A stretch of DNA of 64,000 nucleotides from Arthrobacter sp. Hiyo8 (GCA_001549895.1 AP014719.1:806001-870000); one strand, 5' to 3'; shown: positions 10,247-20,819, numbered from the stretch's first letter. The notes: generated by a model from the letters alone, not told the origin. Numbers and translations are program-made.

Positions 10247-11515
10247 CTAGGGAGAACCCGGCCTGTCGGGCTCCGCGTGCGGCTCCAAAAGCGTCGCCGG
10301 AAGGACAGTCTTGCTGCCGAATCGCTCGGTGACACGGTCAAGCGCCTGTTCAGCCGCCCGCCAGTTGTCGTCCCTGCGATCGAAGCTTAACTGCAGCGAG
10401 GCGTGTTCCGCCGCTTCGAGCTGCTCGGCCCGGACTCCTATAAGGCGCACACTCATGGGCCGCTCCCCCAAGGACTCCAGCAACTGGCTCGCCACCTGAT
10501 AGATCAACTGGGCGCTATCGACCGGCGTATGCATTGTCTTGCTCCGGCTGATTGTCGAAAAATCGGCATAGCGCAACTTCAGCGCGATGGTCCGGGCCAG
10601 CATTCCGGCTGTCCGGAGCCGTGACGCGGTCCGGTGGGAGAGCCTCAGCAACTCGCGATGGAGGAGCGCGTCATCCGGGGTGTCGACAGCGAACGTTTCT
10701 TCGGAACCTATGCTCTTCTCGAGCCGGATAGGCGTGACCGGCCGGGGATCCAAGCCCATCGACAATCGGTGGACGTGCTCGCCCGAAGCTCCCAGGACCT
10801 TTTTCAAGGAAGCAAGCGGCGTGGCCGCAACGTCAGCCACGGTACGGATCCCCAGCCTGGCCAGAACGTCGGCGGTCTTGGCCCCGACTCCCCACAAGGC
10901 GTTCACGGGCAGGCTGTGCAAATAGGCTACGGTCTGCCCCTCCTCAATGAGCAGCAGTCCGTCGGGCTTGCAGCGCGTAGATGCGATTTTGGCAACGAAC
11001 TTGTTGGTGGCTATTCCCACGGACGCAGTGATCCCCAGCTCGGAGGCAACGCGGCTCCGGATCAGATGGCCGATCTGGAGAGGCGGACCAAGCCGCCTGA
11101 TCGCGCCACCGACATCCAGGAACGCCTCGTCGACACTCAAGGGCTCCACGAGGTCCGTTATCGATTCGAATATTCCCATCAATTGCCGGGACACCTCGTA
11201 GTAGAGGCTATGGCGGGGTTCGATGATGACCGCGTTGGGGCACATCCGCATGGCGTTGGCCATGGGCATGGCAGACTTCACACCGAGCGCGCGCGCTTCG
11301 TAGGAGGCGGACAGCACAACGGAGCGATCCACCGGAAAACCGACAATGACGGGTTTCCCCTTGAGTTCAGGCCGGGTGCGCAATTCCACCGAGACAAAGA
11401 AGGCATCCATGTCCACGTGGAGGATGCTGGTGCGCCTCAGTTCCCGCAGGGCCGCGGGATCCGGGGCGAATTCCTGTCCGGGGCCCCGCCCGTTGTTCTC
11501 TGCTTGTGGTCTCAC
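10247..11515 (-). CDS. dinB: DNA polymerase IV (DinB, Y-family)
   Basis: Error-prone translesion polymerase. The 422-aa frame is intact. It has the palm motifs HVDMDAFFVSVE (metal-binding Asp), SYEARALGVKSAMPM, and PLSVDEAFLDV (catalytic Asp-Glu), then the helix-hairpin-helix region ALWGVGAKTADVLARLGI and a little-finger domain. The start is GTG at 11515. The 235-base gap to the DUF3040 gene contains no evident LexA box that I could identify. Confidence 0.96.
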   Translation of the reverse strand: MRPQAENNGRGPGQEFAPDPAALRELRRTSILHVDMDAFFVSVELRTRPELKGKPVIVGFPVDRSVVLSASYEARALGVKSAMPMANAMRMCPNAVIIEPRHSLYYEVSRQLMGIFESITDLVEPLSVDEAFLDVGGAIRRLGPPLQIGHLIRSRVASELGITASVGIATNKFVAKIASTRCKPDGLLLIEEGQTVAYLHSLPVNALWGVGAKTADVLARLGIRTVADVAATPLASLKKVLGASGEHVHRLSMGLDPRPVTPIRLEKSIGSEETFAVDTPDDALLHRELLRLSHRTASRLRTAGMLARTIALKLRYADFSTISRSKTMHTPVDSAQLIYQVASQLLESLGERPMSVRLIGVRAEQLEAAEHASLQLSFDRRDDNWRAAEQALDRVTERFGSKTVLPATLLEPHAEPDRPGSP

Positions 11516-11611
11516 AAGGAAATCCTATGCCGCGGCACTGGTTACTGGTGGCCGCATCCGGCGCCCTAAACTGGAGGCAGCATCCGGCGTCGTCCCCAGG
11601 AGGAAATCCCT

Positions 11612-12143
11612 GTGAAGCTCTTTGGAAAGCCTCAACCCGTCAGCTTGGCCTTGCTGGCCACGGGCGTCGCGTTGACCATCTCGGCTTGCGGGTCGTCCCC
11701 GGCAGGCACGGCATCCCAAGGGGCGGCGCCAACATCGTCCGGGCGGCCACTGCCTCGGCAAGTCCGGCACAGGCCACCGCGTCCACGGCTGCCTCAGGAG
11801 CTTCGGCGGCAGTCGGCTCCCTGGTCCCGGGATTCCCGCAGCAACTGATTCCCTTGATGCCCAAGGCGGCTGTGGAATCCAGCAGCTTCGACAAGAACTC
11901 CTCGCCGGCGTCGGTGGCCTTGGTCGGCACCATTGCGTCCCCGTCTGACGCGGTTGTGGCCTTTTACACCTCCGCGCTCACGGCGCAAGGCTTCAAGGAA
12001 GTCCCGGAAGCACCGTGGGAAGTATCAAATCAAAGGACTTCCTGCGTGGCGACAATGAAACAGTGAATATCTCGGTGGTGGAAACCGCGGGCAAATCCAC
12101 GTTCACCATCGGTGCCAACGTGGCCGCCGGGTCAATCAAGTGA
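11612..12143 (+). CDS. predicted lipoprotein (two frameshifts)
   Basis: A secreted lipoprotein of unknown function, about 177 aa when corrected. The GTG start has a strong AGGAGG eight bases upstream. The signal peptide ends in the lipobox ISAC (LALLATGVALTISAC), so the mature protein would be lipid-anchored at its cysteine. An Ala/Ser/Thr linker precedes a small C-terminal domain (AVVAFYTSALTAQGFKEVP ... VETAGKSTFTIGANV). Breaks near 11740 and 12013 each fit one lost G. Its stop overlaps the start of the polyprenyl synthase gene by four bases, suggesting co-transcription. Confidence 0.75.
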
Positions 12144-13231
12144 CCGCGGAGAGCCTGGGTTCGGAGCAGAGCCGTTTTGTGGCCGATGTCGCCGCCAAAC
12201 TCAACGGTTTCCTTGGGGTGCAACAAGAAACGATGGCCACCATCTCCCCAGATGTCGCTCCCCTCATGGGTTCAATCACGAGCCTTGTGACCGGTGGCAA
12301 ACGGCTCCGGGCCTTGATGTGCTACTGGGGGTGGCGGGGTGCCGGAGGTGAGTCCGCACATCCCGACATCATCACGGCCGGCTGCGCTTTGGAACTCTTC
12401 CAGGCCGCAGCCCTGATTCACGATGACATCATCGACCGCTCTGATACACGTCGCGGCGGTCCGAGTGTGCACAAGCGGTTCAGCCAGCTCCATGAGGGCG
12501 AGGGCTGGGCCCTGGACAGCGAACGCTTCGGACACGCGGCCGCGATTCTCACCGGAGACCTCTGCTTGTCGTTCAGCGAGGAGGCGTTCACGGAGATCGG
12601 CAGCAGGGCCGCTTCCGGCACGGCTGCGCGGCGGATCTTCAACCTGATGCGCGCCGAGGTCATGGCCGGCCAATACCTGGACATCCTCGAGGAAGTCGCG
12701 GGTCCGGTGCGGGATCGCGCGGGGGCCGTCGATCGCGCCCAGTCCATCATCCGTTTCAAGTCGGCGAAATACTCAACGGAACACCCCTTGGCCCTTGGGG
12801 GCGCCTTGGCCGGTGCCAGCGAAGAGCTCCTGCAAGGATATTCCGCTTTCGCGTTGCCCCTTGGTGAAGCATTCCAGCTCCGCGACGACGTCTTGGGAGT
12901 GTTCGGGGATCCCGGGACTACTGGAAAGCCCGCGGGAGACGACCTCCGCGAAGGCAAACGGACGGTCCTGGTGGGATTCGCCATCAACCAGGCCGCTGCG
13001 GATGATTCGAGCTACATCGATACGATGCTCGGAAGGCAGGACCTTGGAGAGGCCGAGGTCGCCGAAATCAGGCGGATCATTGTGGATTGCGGAGCGCTCG
13101 AAGCCACGGAGGCGATGATCGAGGAACTCAGCAACGAAGCTTTCGAGGCCTTGGAACGCCTCCCCCTGGCGGACCTCCCCCTCACCGCGCTCAGGCAGTT
13201 GGCCGAAGCCGCCGTCAGCCGGGCCGCGTGA
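12140..13231 (+). CDS. polyprenyl diphosphate synthase (IdsA/GrcC-type)
   Basis: Trans-isoprenyl diphosphate synthase that condenses isopentenyl diphosphate units into a prenyl chain, feeding quinone or carrier-lipid synthesis. The 363-aa frame is intact. GGKRLRALM binds substrate, LIHDDIIDRSDTRRG is the first Asp-rich motif and LRDDVLGVFGD the second. The chain length cannot be told from sequence. It stands in the same neighbourhood as idsA2 of Mycobacterium tuberculosis, next to the Rv2175c and pknL homologues. The start is GTG at 12140, overlapping the lipoprotein stop. Confidence 0.92.
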   Translation: MTAESLGSEQSRFVADVAAKLNGFLGVQQETMATISPDVAPLMGSITSLVTGGKRLRALMCYWGWRGAGGESAHPDIITAGCALELFQAAALIHDDIIDRSDTRRGGPSVHKRFSQLHEGEGWALDSERFGHAAAILTGDLCLSFSEEAFTEIGSRAASGTAARRIFNLMRAEVMAGQYLDILEEVAGPVRDRAGAVDRAQSIIRFKSAKYSTEHPLALGGALAGASEELLQGYSAFALPLGEAFQLRDDVLGVFGDPGTTGKPAGDDLREGKRTVLVGFAINQAAADDSSYIDTMLGRQDLGEAEVAEIRRIIVDCGALEATEAMIEELSNEAFEALERLPLADLPLTALRQLAEAAVSRAA

Positions 13232-13268
13232 ACTCTTTCATAATTCCGCGTTAAGGGCAGTCTAAATA

Positions 13269-13330
13269 CCTGCCTTAAATACAGTGGTGCCGATCAGCTT
13301 GCTGATCGGCACCACTGTATTTAAGGCAGG
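13269..13330. terminator. bidirectional terminator with 30-bp perfect stem
   Basis: Arms 13269-13298 and 13301-13330 are perfectly complementary over 30 bp with a two-base centre. It lies exactly between the convergent polyprenyl synthase and Rv2175c-like genes, so it can terminate both. Such a long perfect stem is unusual for an ordinary terminator. Confidence 0.8.
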
Positions 13331-13336
13331 CGTCCC

Positions 13337-13690
13337 TTACCAGGCAAGCGACTGAGCCCTGCGTCGGATTTCAGTTTTGCGCCCTTCGCGGAGCGCGTCG
13401 ACAGGACGGCCACGCAGCGACTCGTCCGGAGTGAAAAGCCACACGATGAGCTCCTCATCCGTGTACCCGGCATCGCCAAGCACTGCGATGGTGCCCTTCA
13501 GGCTATCCACCACATGACCGTCCTGGATAAAGAGGGCAGGAATCGAACGGATGTTGCGTTCGCCCACTCTCACAGCCACCACTGCACGCTCATCCAGAAG
13601 ACCGTGGACCTTGGTGATTGAAACGTTCAGCAGCTCTGCCACATCGGGCAGCGGCAGCCATTCGGAAACGAGGCTTTCTACATTACTCAC
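13337..13690 (-). CDS. Rv2175c-family DNA-binding protein
   Basis: A 117-aa winged-helix-type protein homologous to M. tuberculosis Rv2175c, a DNA-binding protein phosphorylated by PknL. The N-terminal helix-turn-helix reads WLPLPDVAELLNVSITKVHG, followed by VGERNIRSIPALFIQDG and a C-terminal helical part (DEELIVWLFTPDESLRGRP). The frame is intact. A pknL-like kinase gene lies about 1.7 kb away, so the kinase-substrate neighbourhood is conserved even though a LysM gene sits between them. The targets are unknown. Confidence 0.88.
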   Translation of the reverse strand: MSNVESLVSEWLPLPDVAELLNVSITKVHGLLDERAVVAVRVGERNIRSIPALFIQDGHVVDSLKGTIAVLGDAGYTDEELIVWLFTPDESLRGRPVDALREGRKTEIRRRAQSLAW

Positions 13691-13913
13691 GGATCAAGAT
13701 TGCCACGCCCTCGCGCTTTGCGCCTAGCCGGAGGGGCGGTACGGGCGGAATTTGTGCCAGGAATTGCCCAAGAATCGAATGCGCAGGGATTTCTTGTGCG
13801 GAATCGAAAAATGTGAGAGATTCACATTGATCACATTTGCATCACTACTAACTTTAGTAACACTGGCAACAGCGGCATTCCCAACAGCCGCTGCTGAGAT
13901 GAGGATTGCTCCC

Positions 13914-15306
13914 ATGACGACGCCCAGCTCGCACAAGAAGACAACGAGCATGCCCATAATTGCGGCCACCACAGCGGCGCTGCCCGCCGTCATGCTCTCT
14001 TCATTGGCACTCGCCCAGCCGGCAACAGCGCTTCCGGCGGTACAAAGCCAGAAGATTCCCGCATCGCTGACCGCGGCCATGCGGGCCAGGCAGCGGCAGT
14101 GTCCGCAAACGTCATCCCTGCCTCCGCGGTTGCCGCAACCATCCCGGCTGCCATGCAGCCCATGGCACCGGCGGCTCCGGCCACCTACACCATCGTCCGG
14201 GGCGATACCATCAGCGGCATCGCTGCCCGCTACGGGCTGAACACCAACACTGTCCTGCAGCTCAACGGCCTCTCGGGCAACACCATCATCTACCCGGGAC
14301 AGCAGATCAAGTTGACCGGTTCGGCACCGGCTCCAAGTGCGCCGGCACCCGCACCCAGCCCGGCATCCGGCCCGGCGTCGTCGTCGACTGCCAGCTACAC
14401 AGTGGTGCCCGGTGACACCCTGGGCGGCATTGCCGCCCGCCACGGCGTGGCATTGTCCGACGTCTTCAATTGGAACGGCCTCAACGGCCGGTCCATCATC
14501 TACCCGGGACAGAAGATCAAGGTCGGCCCCGGAACGAACGCACCAGCTCCCGCCACACCGGCTCCGGCCGCACTGGTCCCCGCTTCCGCTCCGGCGGCTC
14601 CGGCGGCTCCGGCAGCGCCGGCACTTGCCAACACCGGCTCGTACACCATCAAGTCAGGTGACACTTTGGGCGGTATCGCGTCCCGCCTTGGGGTGTCCCT
14701 GTCGTCTCTTCTCTCGGCCAACAAGCTGTCCATGAGCACCATCATTTATCCCGGGCAGAAGCTAGCCATCCCGGGCGCTCCTGCGGCCTCGGCTCCGGCC
14801 CTGCTCCGGTCAGCGCCCCCTTGGTTCCGAGCACATTCCTGGGCTACACCTACCCCGAGGCAGTGGTCAGTTCAGCCAACGCGAACAAGGCCCTGCTCAA
14901 TGCGTCCCCGGTCCCCAGCACCGCCCAGATGAAGGGGATCGTCGCCGATACTGCGCGTCGGATGGGAGTGGACCCGTCCTTGGCCATGGCGTTCGCCTTC
15001 CAGGAATCCGGCTTCAACCAGCGTGCGGTCTCCCCCGCCAACGCCATCGGCACGATGCAAGTGATCCCCTCCTCGGGTGAATGGGCTTCCCAATTGGTGG
15101 GACGCAAGCTCAACATCCTCGACCCGTATGACAACGTGACCGCCGGCGTCGCCATCATCCGGGCGCTCGTCAACACGAGCAAGGACCTGAATACGGCCAT
15201 CGCAGGCTACTACCAGGGCCAGTACTCGGTGAGCAAGCACGGCATGTACGACGACACCAAGGCCTACGTCGCCTCGATCCTGGCCCTCAAGAAGAACTTC
15301 AGCTAA
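13914..15306 (+). CDS. secreted LysM and lytic transglycosylase-like protein (two frameshifts)
   Basis: A secreted cell-wall protein of about 464 aa (corrected). A Tat/Sec-type signal region (ALPAVMLSSLALAQPATA) is followed by three LysM peptidoglycan-binding repeats, each of the form YTIVRGDTISGIAARYG ... IIYPGQ, joined by Ala/Pro linkers. The C-terminal SLT/goose-lysozyme-like domain has the catalytic-glutamate context AFAFQESGFNQRAVSP and AIGTMQVIP. I chose ATG 13914, with GAGGA eight bases upstream. Breaks near 14081 and 14802 are single lost bases. It probably cleaves or remodels peptidoglycan. Confidence 0.88.
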
Positions 15307-15318
15307 CTCGCGGCGCAC

Positions 15319-15360
15319 AACACGGGCCCGGATCGCATGTCGATTCGGGCCCGTGTTTTT
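15319..15360 (+). terminator. intrinsic terminator of the LysM gene
   Basis: Arms AACACGGGCCCG and CGGGCCCGTGTT (12 bp) flank a 15-base loop and are followed by a run of T, a classical rho-independent terminator. Confidence 0.88.
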
Positions 15361-15379
15361 GCTCAACTAGGATCGTAGG

Positions 15380-17469
15380 GTGCAGGAACAAGTTTCGGAC
15401 CAACTCCTCGGATCCCTCGTGGACGGGCGCTATCTGGTGCGATCGCGCCTCGCGAACGGCGGAATGTCAACCGTCTATCTCGCCACCGACGAACGGCTCG
15501 ACCGCGACGTGGCGCTCAAAGTGCTGCATCCGCACCTGGCCAATGACCAAAACTTCCTCGACCGTTTGCAGCGCGAGGCCCGGGCCGCGGCGAGCCTTTC
15601 CCACCCGCACGTCGTAGGCGTCCTCGACCAAGGACAGGACGGCCACATTGCATACATCGTCATGGAGTACATCAAAGGCCATACTCTGCGCGATGTCCTC
15701 AACGAGAAGGCGGCGCTTCCGCCCCGGCTTGCCTTTGCACTGATCGACCCCGTCATCGAAGGGCTCGCGGCCGCCCACGCGGCAGGGCTGATCCACCGCG
15801 ACGTGAAACCCGAGAACGTCCTGATCGCCGACGACGGCCGCATCAAGGTGGGCGACTTCGGCCTGGCCCGGGCCGTCACGGCGACAACCAGCACCGGCGC
15901 CCTGATCGGCACGGTCGCATATCTGGCTCCCGAGCTCGTCCTCGGCAAAGCCGCCGATGCCCGGAGCGACATCTACTCCACCGGCATCATGCTTTACGAG
16001 ATGCTTACCGGCGGGCAACCTTATGCCGGCGACGTCCCCATCCAGGTTGCCTACCAGCACGTCAACGCGGCCGTCGCCCCGCCGTCGCTCGCAGTCCCGG
16101 CCTTGCCGCGGACGTGGACGAACTCGTCCAGTGGTGCACCGCCAAGGATCCTGAAGAGCGTCCTGTGGACGGTTCGGCGCTCTTGTCTGAACTGCGGCAC
16201 ATCCGCACAACCTTGAGCGACGCGCAACTGGATATCAACCCGCCGGCCGCAAAGGCGGCAACGCCGGAAGGACAACAAGACGCGGCCGGGGCAACCGCGG
16301 TAGTCGCCCCTTTCCCTGCCGAACGTACGGAGCCCCTGGAACGGATAGGCCGCCCGACGGAGATTATCTCAAGCCAGCGCAATCCCACCACGGTGCTTCC
16401 GCCGTCGGGATTCTCTGCTGGCGCCCCGGCTTTCGACATCCAAGTGCCACAGGACCGCGAACCCCTGGATCCGGCGGAAGCCCCGCCCAGCAAACGCGAC
16501 ATCAAGCGCATGGAGCGCCAGGAAGAAAAGGACCGCGCCCGGGCGGCGGCAACGCCGTCGCGCTCTTTGCGGGAAGGCAACCCGCGCCGCCGGGCCGTGA
16601 TCTGGACAATTGTCGTGATTGTCCTGGCGATCCTGGCCACAGCGGCGGGCTGGTTCTTCGGCATGGGGCCCGGCTCGCCCGGAACCATACCGGACACCAA
16701 GAACAAGACCGTTGCCGAGGCACAACAGCTCCTAAGAACCGCGGGCTTCCAGTCCGAGCCAAAAGACGTGTTCGACGACGACGTCACTGCAGGGTTGGCG
16801 GTTGGAACGGAACCCGCGTCCGGCCAGGTAGTCAGGAAGTTCCAAGCGGTGTCGCTCTTCGTCTCGAAGGGTCCACAGTTGTTCCCGCTTGCCGCGATGA
16901 CCGGCCTGACACTCGACCAGGCAAAGAATGCCCTTGGCGTGGCGGGGATGACGCTCGGCAAAGTCACCGAGCAGTATGACGACAAAGTGCCTTTGGGCAC
17001 CGTCATCTCCCAGTCCCCGGCCCAGGACACCGCAGTCCGCCACGGCACTCCGGTGGCACTGGTGGTTTCCAAGGGACCGCAGCCCCTCCCTGTACCGGAT
17101 GTCCGGGGCATGACCCAGCAAGCCGCCGTCAAAGCGATCAGCGACGCCGGATTGACCGCCAAAATTGCGCCGGAACCCGTCAACGACAAGAAGGTCCCCG
17201 CGGGGGCCGTGGTCAGCCAGGCTCCTGCCAACGGCACCCTGATCCGCGGCGACTCCGTCACCCTGACCCTGTCCAAGGGTCCGAAGATGGTGCACGTCCC
17301 GAACTTCATTGGCAAGCAGGCCGATGCCGCCCGCAAAGCCTTGGAGTCCCTCGGATTCGAGGTCAAGATCAACAACATCCTGGGCGGTTTCTTCGGCACT
17401 GTCCGGGACCAGAACCCCGTGGACAGCGATGCACCGGAGGGCTCCGTGGTCACCTTGACCGTCGTATAG
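15380..17469 (+). CDS. pknL: PASTA-domain Ser/Thr protein kinase, PknL-like (one frameshift)
   Basis: Transmembrane Hanks-type kinase of about 696 aa. The kinase domain (about 1-270) has the glycine loop NGGMSTVYLA, the lysine in VALKVL, HRDVKPENVL, GDFGLA and APELVLG; the activation loop is Thr/Ser-rich (TATTSTGALIGT). A single membrane helix (AVIWTIVVIVLAILATAAGW) separates it from four extracellular PASTA repeats, which in related kinases bind peptidoglycan fragments. The break near 16103 fits one lost G. The start is GTG at 15380. Position beside the Rv2175c homologue suggests PknL, although the M. tuberculosis PknL is shorter outside the membrane; a PknB-like role cannot be excluded. Confidence 0.9.
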
Positions 17470-17479
17470 GGCCCCGCAT

Positions 17480-17522
17480 ACAGGAAAGGCGATCCGGAAC
17501 CGTTCCGGATCGCCTTTCCTGT
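17480..17522. terminator. bidirectional terminator between pknL and the DAHP synthase gene
   Basis: A perfect 21-bp inverted repeat (17480-17500 and 17502-17522) around one central base. It lies between convergent genes and can serve both. Confidence 0.85.
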
Positions 17523-17557
17523 ATTGGGGCCGCTGCTTGACCACCGATTGGTGGGGC

Positions 17558-18983
17558 CTACCGCTTGGTGAGGGCTCCAGCCACGAGGAATGCCATCTCG
17601 AGGGACTGCATGTGGTTCAGGCGGGGATCGCACACTGACTCGTAGCGGTCCAGGAAGGCATCCTGGTCAATGGGATCGGCGCCGCCAAGGCATTCGGCGA
17701 CGTCGTCGCCCGTCATTTCCATGTGCAGGCCACCGGGTACCGTGCCCAGGGCGTGGTGGACTTCGAAGAACCCGCGGACTTCGTCCACGACGTCGTCGAA
17801 GTTGCGGGTCTTGTACCCGTTGGGCGAGGTGACAGTGTTCCCGTGCATGGGATCCGTGACCCAGAGGACCTGGGCGCCGGAGGCAGTGACCTTCTCGACG
17901 ACGGCGGGCAGCTTCTCGCGGATGTTCTTGGAACCCATCCGGGTGATGAAGGTGAGGCGGCCAGGCTCGCGGTTCGGGTCCAGCTTGTCAATGAGCCGCA
18001 ACGCGTCGTCTCCGGAAGTCCCGGGACCGAGCTTGACGCCGATCGGATTGCGCACGCGGGACAGGAAGTCCACATGCGCATGGTCGAGCTCACGGGTGCG
18101 TTCACCGATCCAGAGGAAGTGTCCGGAGGTGTCGTAGGGAAGTCCCGTGCGGGAGTCGATGCGCGTCAGGGCACGCTCGTAGTCCAGCAGCAATGCCTCG
18201 TGGCTCGCGAAGAATTCCACGCGCTTGAGGGCTTCGAAATCGGCGCCGCAGGACGCCATGAACTTGATCGCACGGTCGATGTCACGCGCCAAGGACTCGT
18301 AGCGGGCGTGGGCGGGGTTTTCGGTGAAGCCCTTGTTCCACAGGTGCACCAGGCGAAGATCAGCGAAGCCGCCCTGCGTGAAGGCGCGGATGAGGTTCAG
18401 TGTGGAAGCCGAGGTGTGGTAGGCCTTCAGCATGCGACTGGCGTCGTGGGCGCGGGACTCCGGGGTGAAATCGTAGCCGTTGACGATGTCGCCGCGGTAC
18501 GCAGGCAAGGTCACGCCGTCGCGGGTTTCCTCGTTCGACGAGCGGGGCTTGGCGAACTGGCCGGCCATGCGGCCCATCTTGATGACGGGCATCGCCGCGC
18601 CATAGGTAAGGACAACGGCCATCTGCAGGATGGTGCGGACCCGGGCACTGATCTTGTCAGCTGTGGCGTCCTCGAAAGTCTCGGCGCAGTCGCCGCCCTG
18701 AAGCAGGAATGCCTTGCCTTGGGCTGCCGCGGCCAGACGCTCGCGCAAAATGTCGACTTCGCCCGCGAAAACCAGCGGCGGGAGCACGGAGAGTTCCTTG
18801 ACGGAGGCGTCGAAGACGCCCGGTCGGTCCAGGTGGGTTGCTGCGAGATCGGCAGCTGGCGCCAATCGTCCAAGCCGGGATAGTTTGCCGCGCCGCTTTG
18901 CGCGGTGCTGGTCAGCGGGCTGCCCAGGGAACTGGTCAGGGGCCGGTCACGGACGATGCGGGGTTCGCGGATAGCTCAGTCAC
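17558..18983 (-). CDS. aroG: class II 3-deoxy-7-phosphoheptulonate (DAHP) synthase (two frameshifts)
   Basis: First enzyme of the shikimate pathway, condensing phosphoenolpyruvate and erythrose 4-phosphate. The class II (plant/mycobacterial) signatures are clear: LLQGGDCAETFED, YGAAMPVIKMGRMAGQFAKP, GVKLGPGTSG, VTDPMHGNT and GGLHMEMTGDDV. The main frame covers residues from about 55 on. The N-terminal part (YPGLDDWRQLPISQQPTW) is in another frame, with breaks near 18823 and 18953. The corrected length is about 475 aa. The start is uncertain; I favour the GTG at 18983. Confidence 0.93.
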
Positions 18984-19049
18984 TCTCCAAGACTAGTTGC
19001 CTTGCCCGCTGTTCGGGGCACGGCTTCCGTAACCCTTATTCGGCGTCCG

Positions 19050-19952
19050 TCACACTTTCCCGGTCACTGCGCTGCCGTCACCGTCAGGCCCTGAACCGTT
19101 GCCGGGCGGACGGCCGCTTTCTTGCCCGCCGTCGGCCGGATTCGCTTCGCTTCCGTTCGCGGGCTCCGGAAGCTGCCCGGCCAGCCGCTGCTTGACGACG
19201 GCGGCATATTCGTCCACGTATTCCTGCCCCGAGAGCCGCATGAGTTCGTACATGATTTGGTCGGTCACGGCGCGCTGAACGGAATGGTCTTCCTCTTGCC
19301 GTAATACTGGCTGAAGTCCAATGGTTGCCCGAAAATGATCCCTATCCTGCGGATGTTGGGCAAACGCTTGCCGATGGGTTGCACCTTTTCCGTGCCGATC
19401 ATGGCCACGGGAACAACGGGCACGCGGGTTTGGAGCGCAAGTTTGGCGACCCCACTTTGCCCCGGTAGAGCCTCGCATCGGGGCTGCGGGTGCCTTCCGG
19501 GTAGATACCCAGCAGGCCACCGTCGGCCAGGACGTCCCTGCCGGCCTGCAAGGACAACTCGGACGCGGCCCGCCCGATCGGTCCATTGGCAACTGGTTGG
19601 TGAGCCTGAAGAACATCGCCGTAAGCCTGCCTTTGAGCCCGGTACCCGTGAAGTACTCGGACTTGGCAAGGAAACTGACGCGCCGGGGCACCATCACCGG
19701 CATGAAGATCGAGTCCGAAAAGGACAAATGGTTGGAAGCGAGAATCGCTGCGCCGTCCTGCGGAACGTTGTCGAGGCCCTTGACCCAGGGGCGGAACAGC
19801 AATGTGAGAAGCGGACCCAAAAAGATCCGTTTCATGACCCAATAGAACACTTTGGTTCCTCTCCGGGGCGGCGTCTGCAAGGCGTCCGGACGGTCCCGGC
19901 CCGCATTCAGAAGCCACCCTACTCCAGTGAGAAATGTCCCGAACAGTGACAC
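19050..19952 (-). CDS. plsC: 1-acyl-sn-glycerol-3-phosphate acyltransferase, PlsC family (three frameshifts)
   Basis: Membrane-associated acyltransferase of phospholipid synthesis, about 301 aa corrected. The HX4D motif appears as SNHLSFSD, then FLAKSEYFTGTGLKG, the acceptor motif YPEGTRSPD, and VPVVPVAMIGTEKVQP. The C-terminal tail is Gly/Pro/Asn-rich and low in complexity. Breaks near 19574, 19451 and 19270 are each explained by one lost base. The gene is divergent from the esterase gene at 20006. A second PlsC-family gene is present at 38.4 kb. Confidence 0.9.
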   Translation of the reverse strand: MSLFGTFLTGVGWLLNAGRDRPDALQTPPRRGTKVFYWVMKRIFLGPLLTLLFRPWVKGLDNVPQDGAAILASNHLSFSDSIFMPVMVPRRVSFLAKSEYFTGTGLKGRLTAMFFRLTNQLPMDRSGGPRPSCPCRPAGTSWPTVACWVSTRKAPAAPMRGSTGAKWGRQTCAPNPRARCSRGHDRHGKGATHRQAFAQHPQDRDHFRATIGLQPVLRQEEDHSVQRAVTDQIMYELMRLSGQEYVDEYAAVVKQRLAGQLPEPANGSEANPADGGQESGRPPGNGSGPDGDGSAVTGKV

Positions 19953-20005
19953 GATGGACTCATCACGGAAAGCAGTGCCGCCAACAGAGTAGCCTCGGAG
20001 TCATC

Positions 20006-20819
20006 ATGAACACTCTCCCGATCCCTCGCCGTATGCCAGCGACTTCACCGGTAGTGGACCCAGCATCGGCGTCGTGATGAGCCACGGCTTCACGGGCAGC
20101 CCGCACAGCATGCGCCCTTGGGCCGAGTATCTGGCCGCCGAAGGCTACGCCGTCCGCCTCCCTCTGCTTCCGGGCCATGGGACCACGTGGCAGGATATGG
20201 CCACCCGGCACTGGCAGGAGTGGCACCATGCGGTGGATGCGGCGTACCTCGAGCTCCAGGCCGAGTGCGATTTCGTGTTCGCCGCCGGCTTGTCGATGGG
20301 TGGTACATTGGCTCTGCGGATCGCGGCTACGCGGCCGGTCGCCGGTACCGTCGTCGTCAATCCGGGGCTGGTGATCGATGATCCGCGCGCAGCCGTGGTC
20401 GGCATCCTCAAGCACGTCATGAAGTCCACCCCGGCCATTGCCAACGACATCCTCAAACCCGGCATGGACGAGGGTGCATACCCCAGGACGCCGGTCGCAG
20501 CCGCCCATGAATTGAAAAAGATGTACAAGGACACCATTAGCCTGCTCCCCCGGATTTCCGCGCCGGTGCGCGTGTTCCGTTCCTCCGTGGACCACGTGGT
20601 GTCGGAACGGAGCATCAAGCAGTTGAAGGAGCGGGTCACGGCTTCGATGGAGTTCAGCACCTTGGAGAACAGCTACCACGTGGCCACGCTGGACAACGAC
20701 GCCCTGGAGATTTTCCGGGGCTCGGCCGAGTTCATCAGGAAAACCATGGCAGGGCTGACAAGCAGTTCCGCCCGGGCCACACCGTCCGGCACCGAGCTCC
20801 GGGATTCACCCATGAATAG
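20006..20819 (+). CDS. alpha/beta hydrolase (carboxylesterase/monoacylglycerol-lipase-like, two frameshifts)
   Basis: A serine hydrolase of about 271 aa (corrected) resembling the Est30-type carboxylesterases. It shows VVMSHGFTGSPHSMRPWAE (oxyanion hole), the nucleophile elbow GLSMGGTLAL, a late Asp in VFRSSVDHVV and the catalytic His in ENSYHVATLD. The true N-terminus MNTLPDPSPYASDFTGSG is recovered by restoring a C near 20019. A second break near 20757 moves the end to a TAG at 20817. ATG 20006 has CGGAG just upstream. The following membrane-protein gene overlaps its end. Confidence 0.87.

Noticed and set aside
16062..17633. A 523-codon open frame on the minus strand opposite the PASTA kinase
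   Set aside because: Pro/Ser/Thr-biased antisense shadow of the kinase and its PASTA repeats, lacking a plausible start or motifs.
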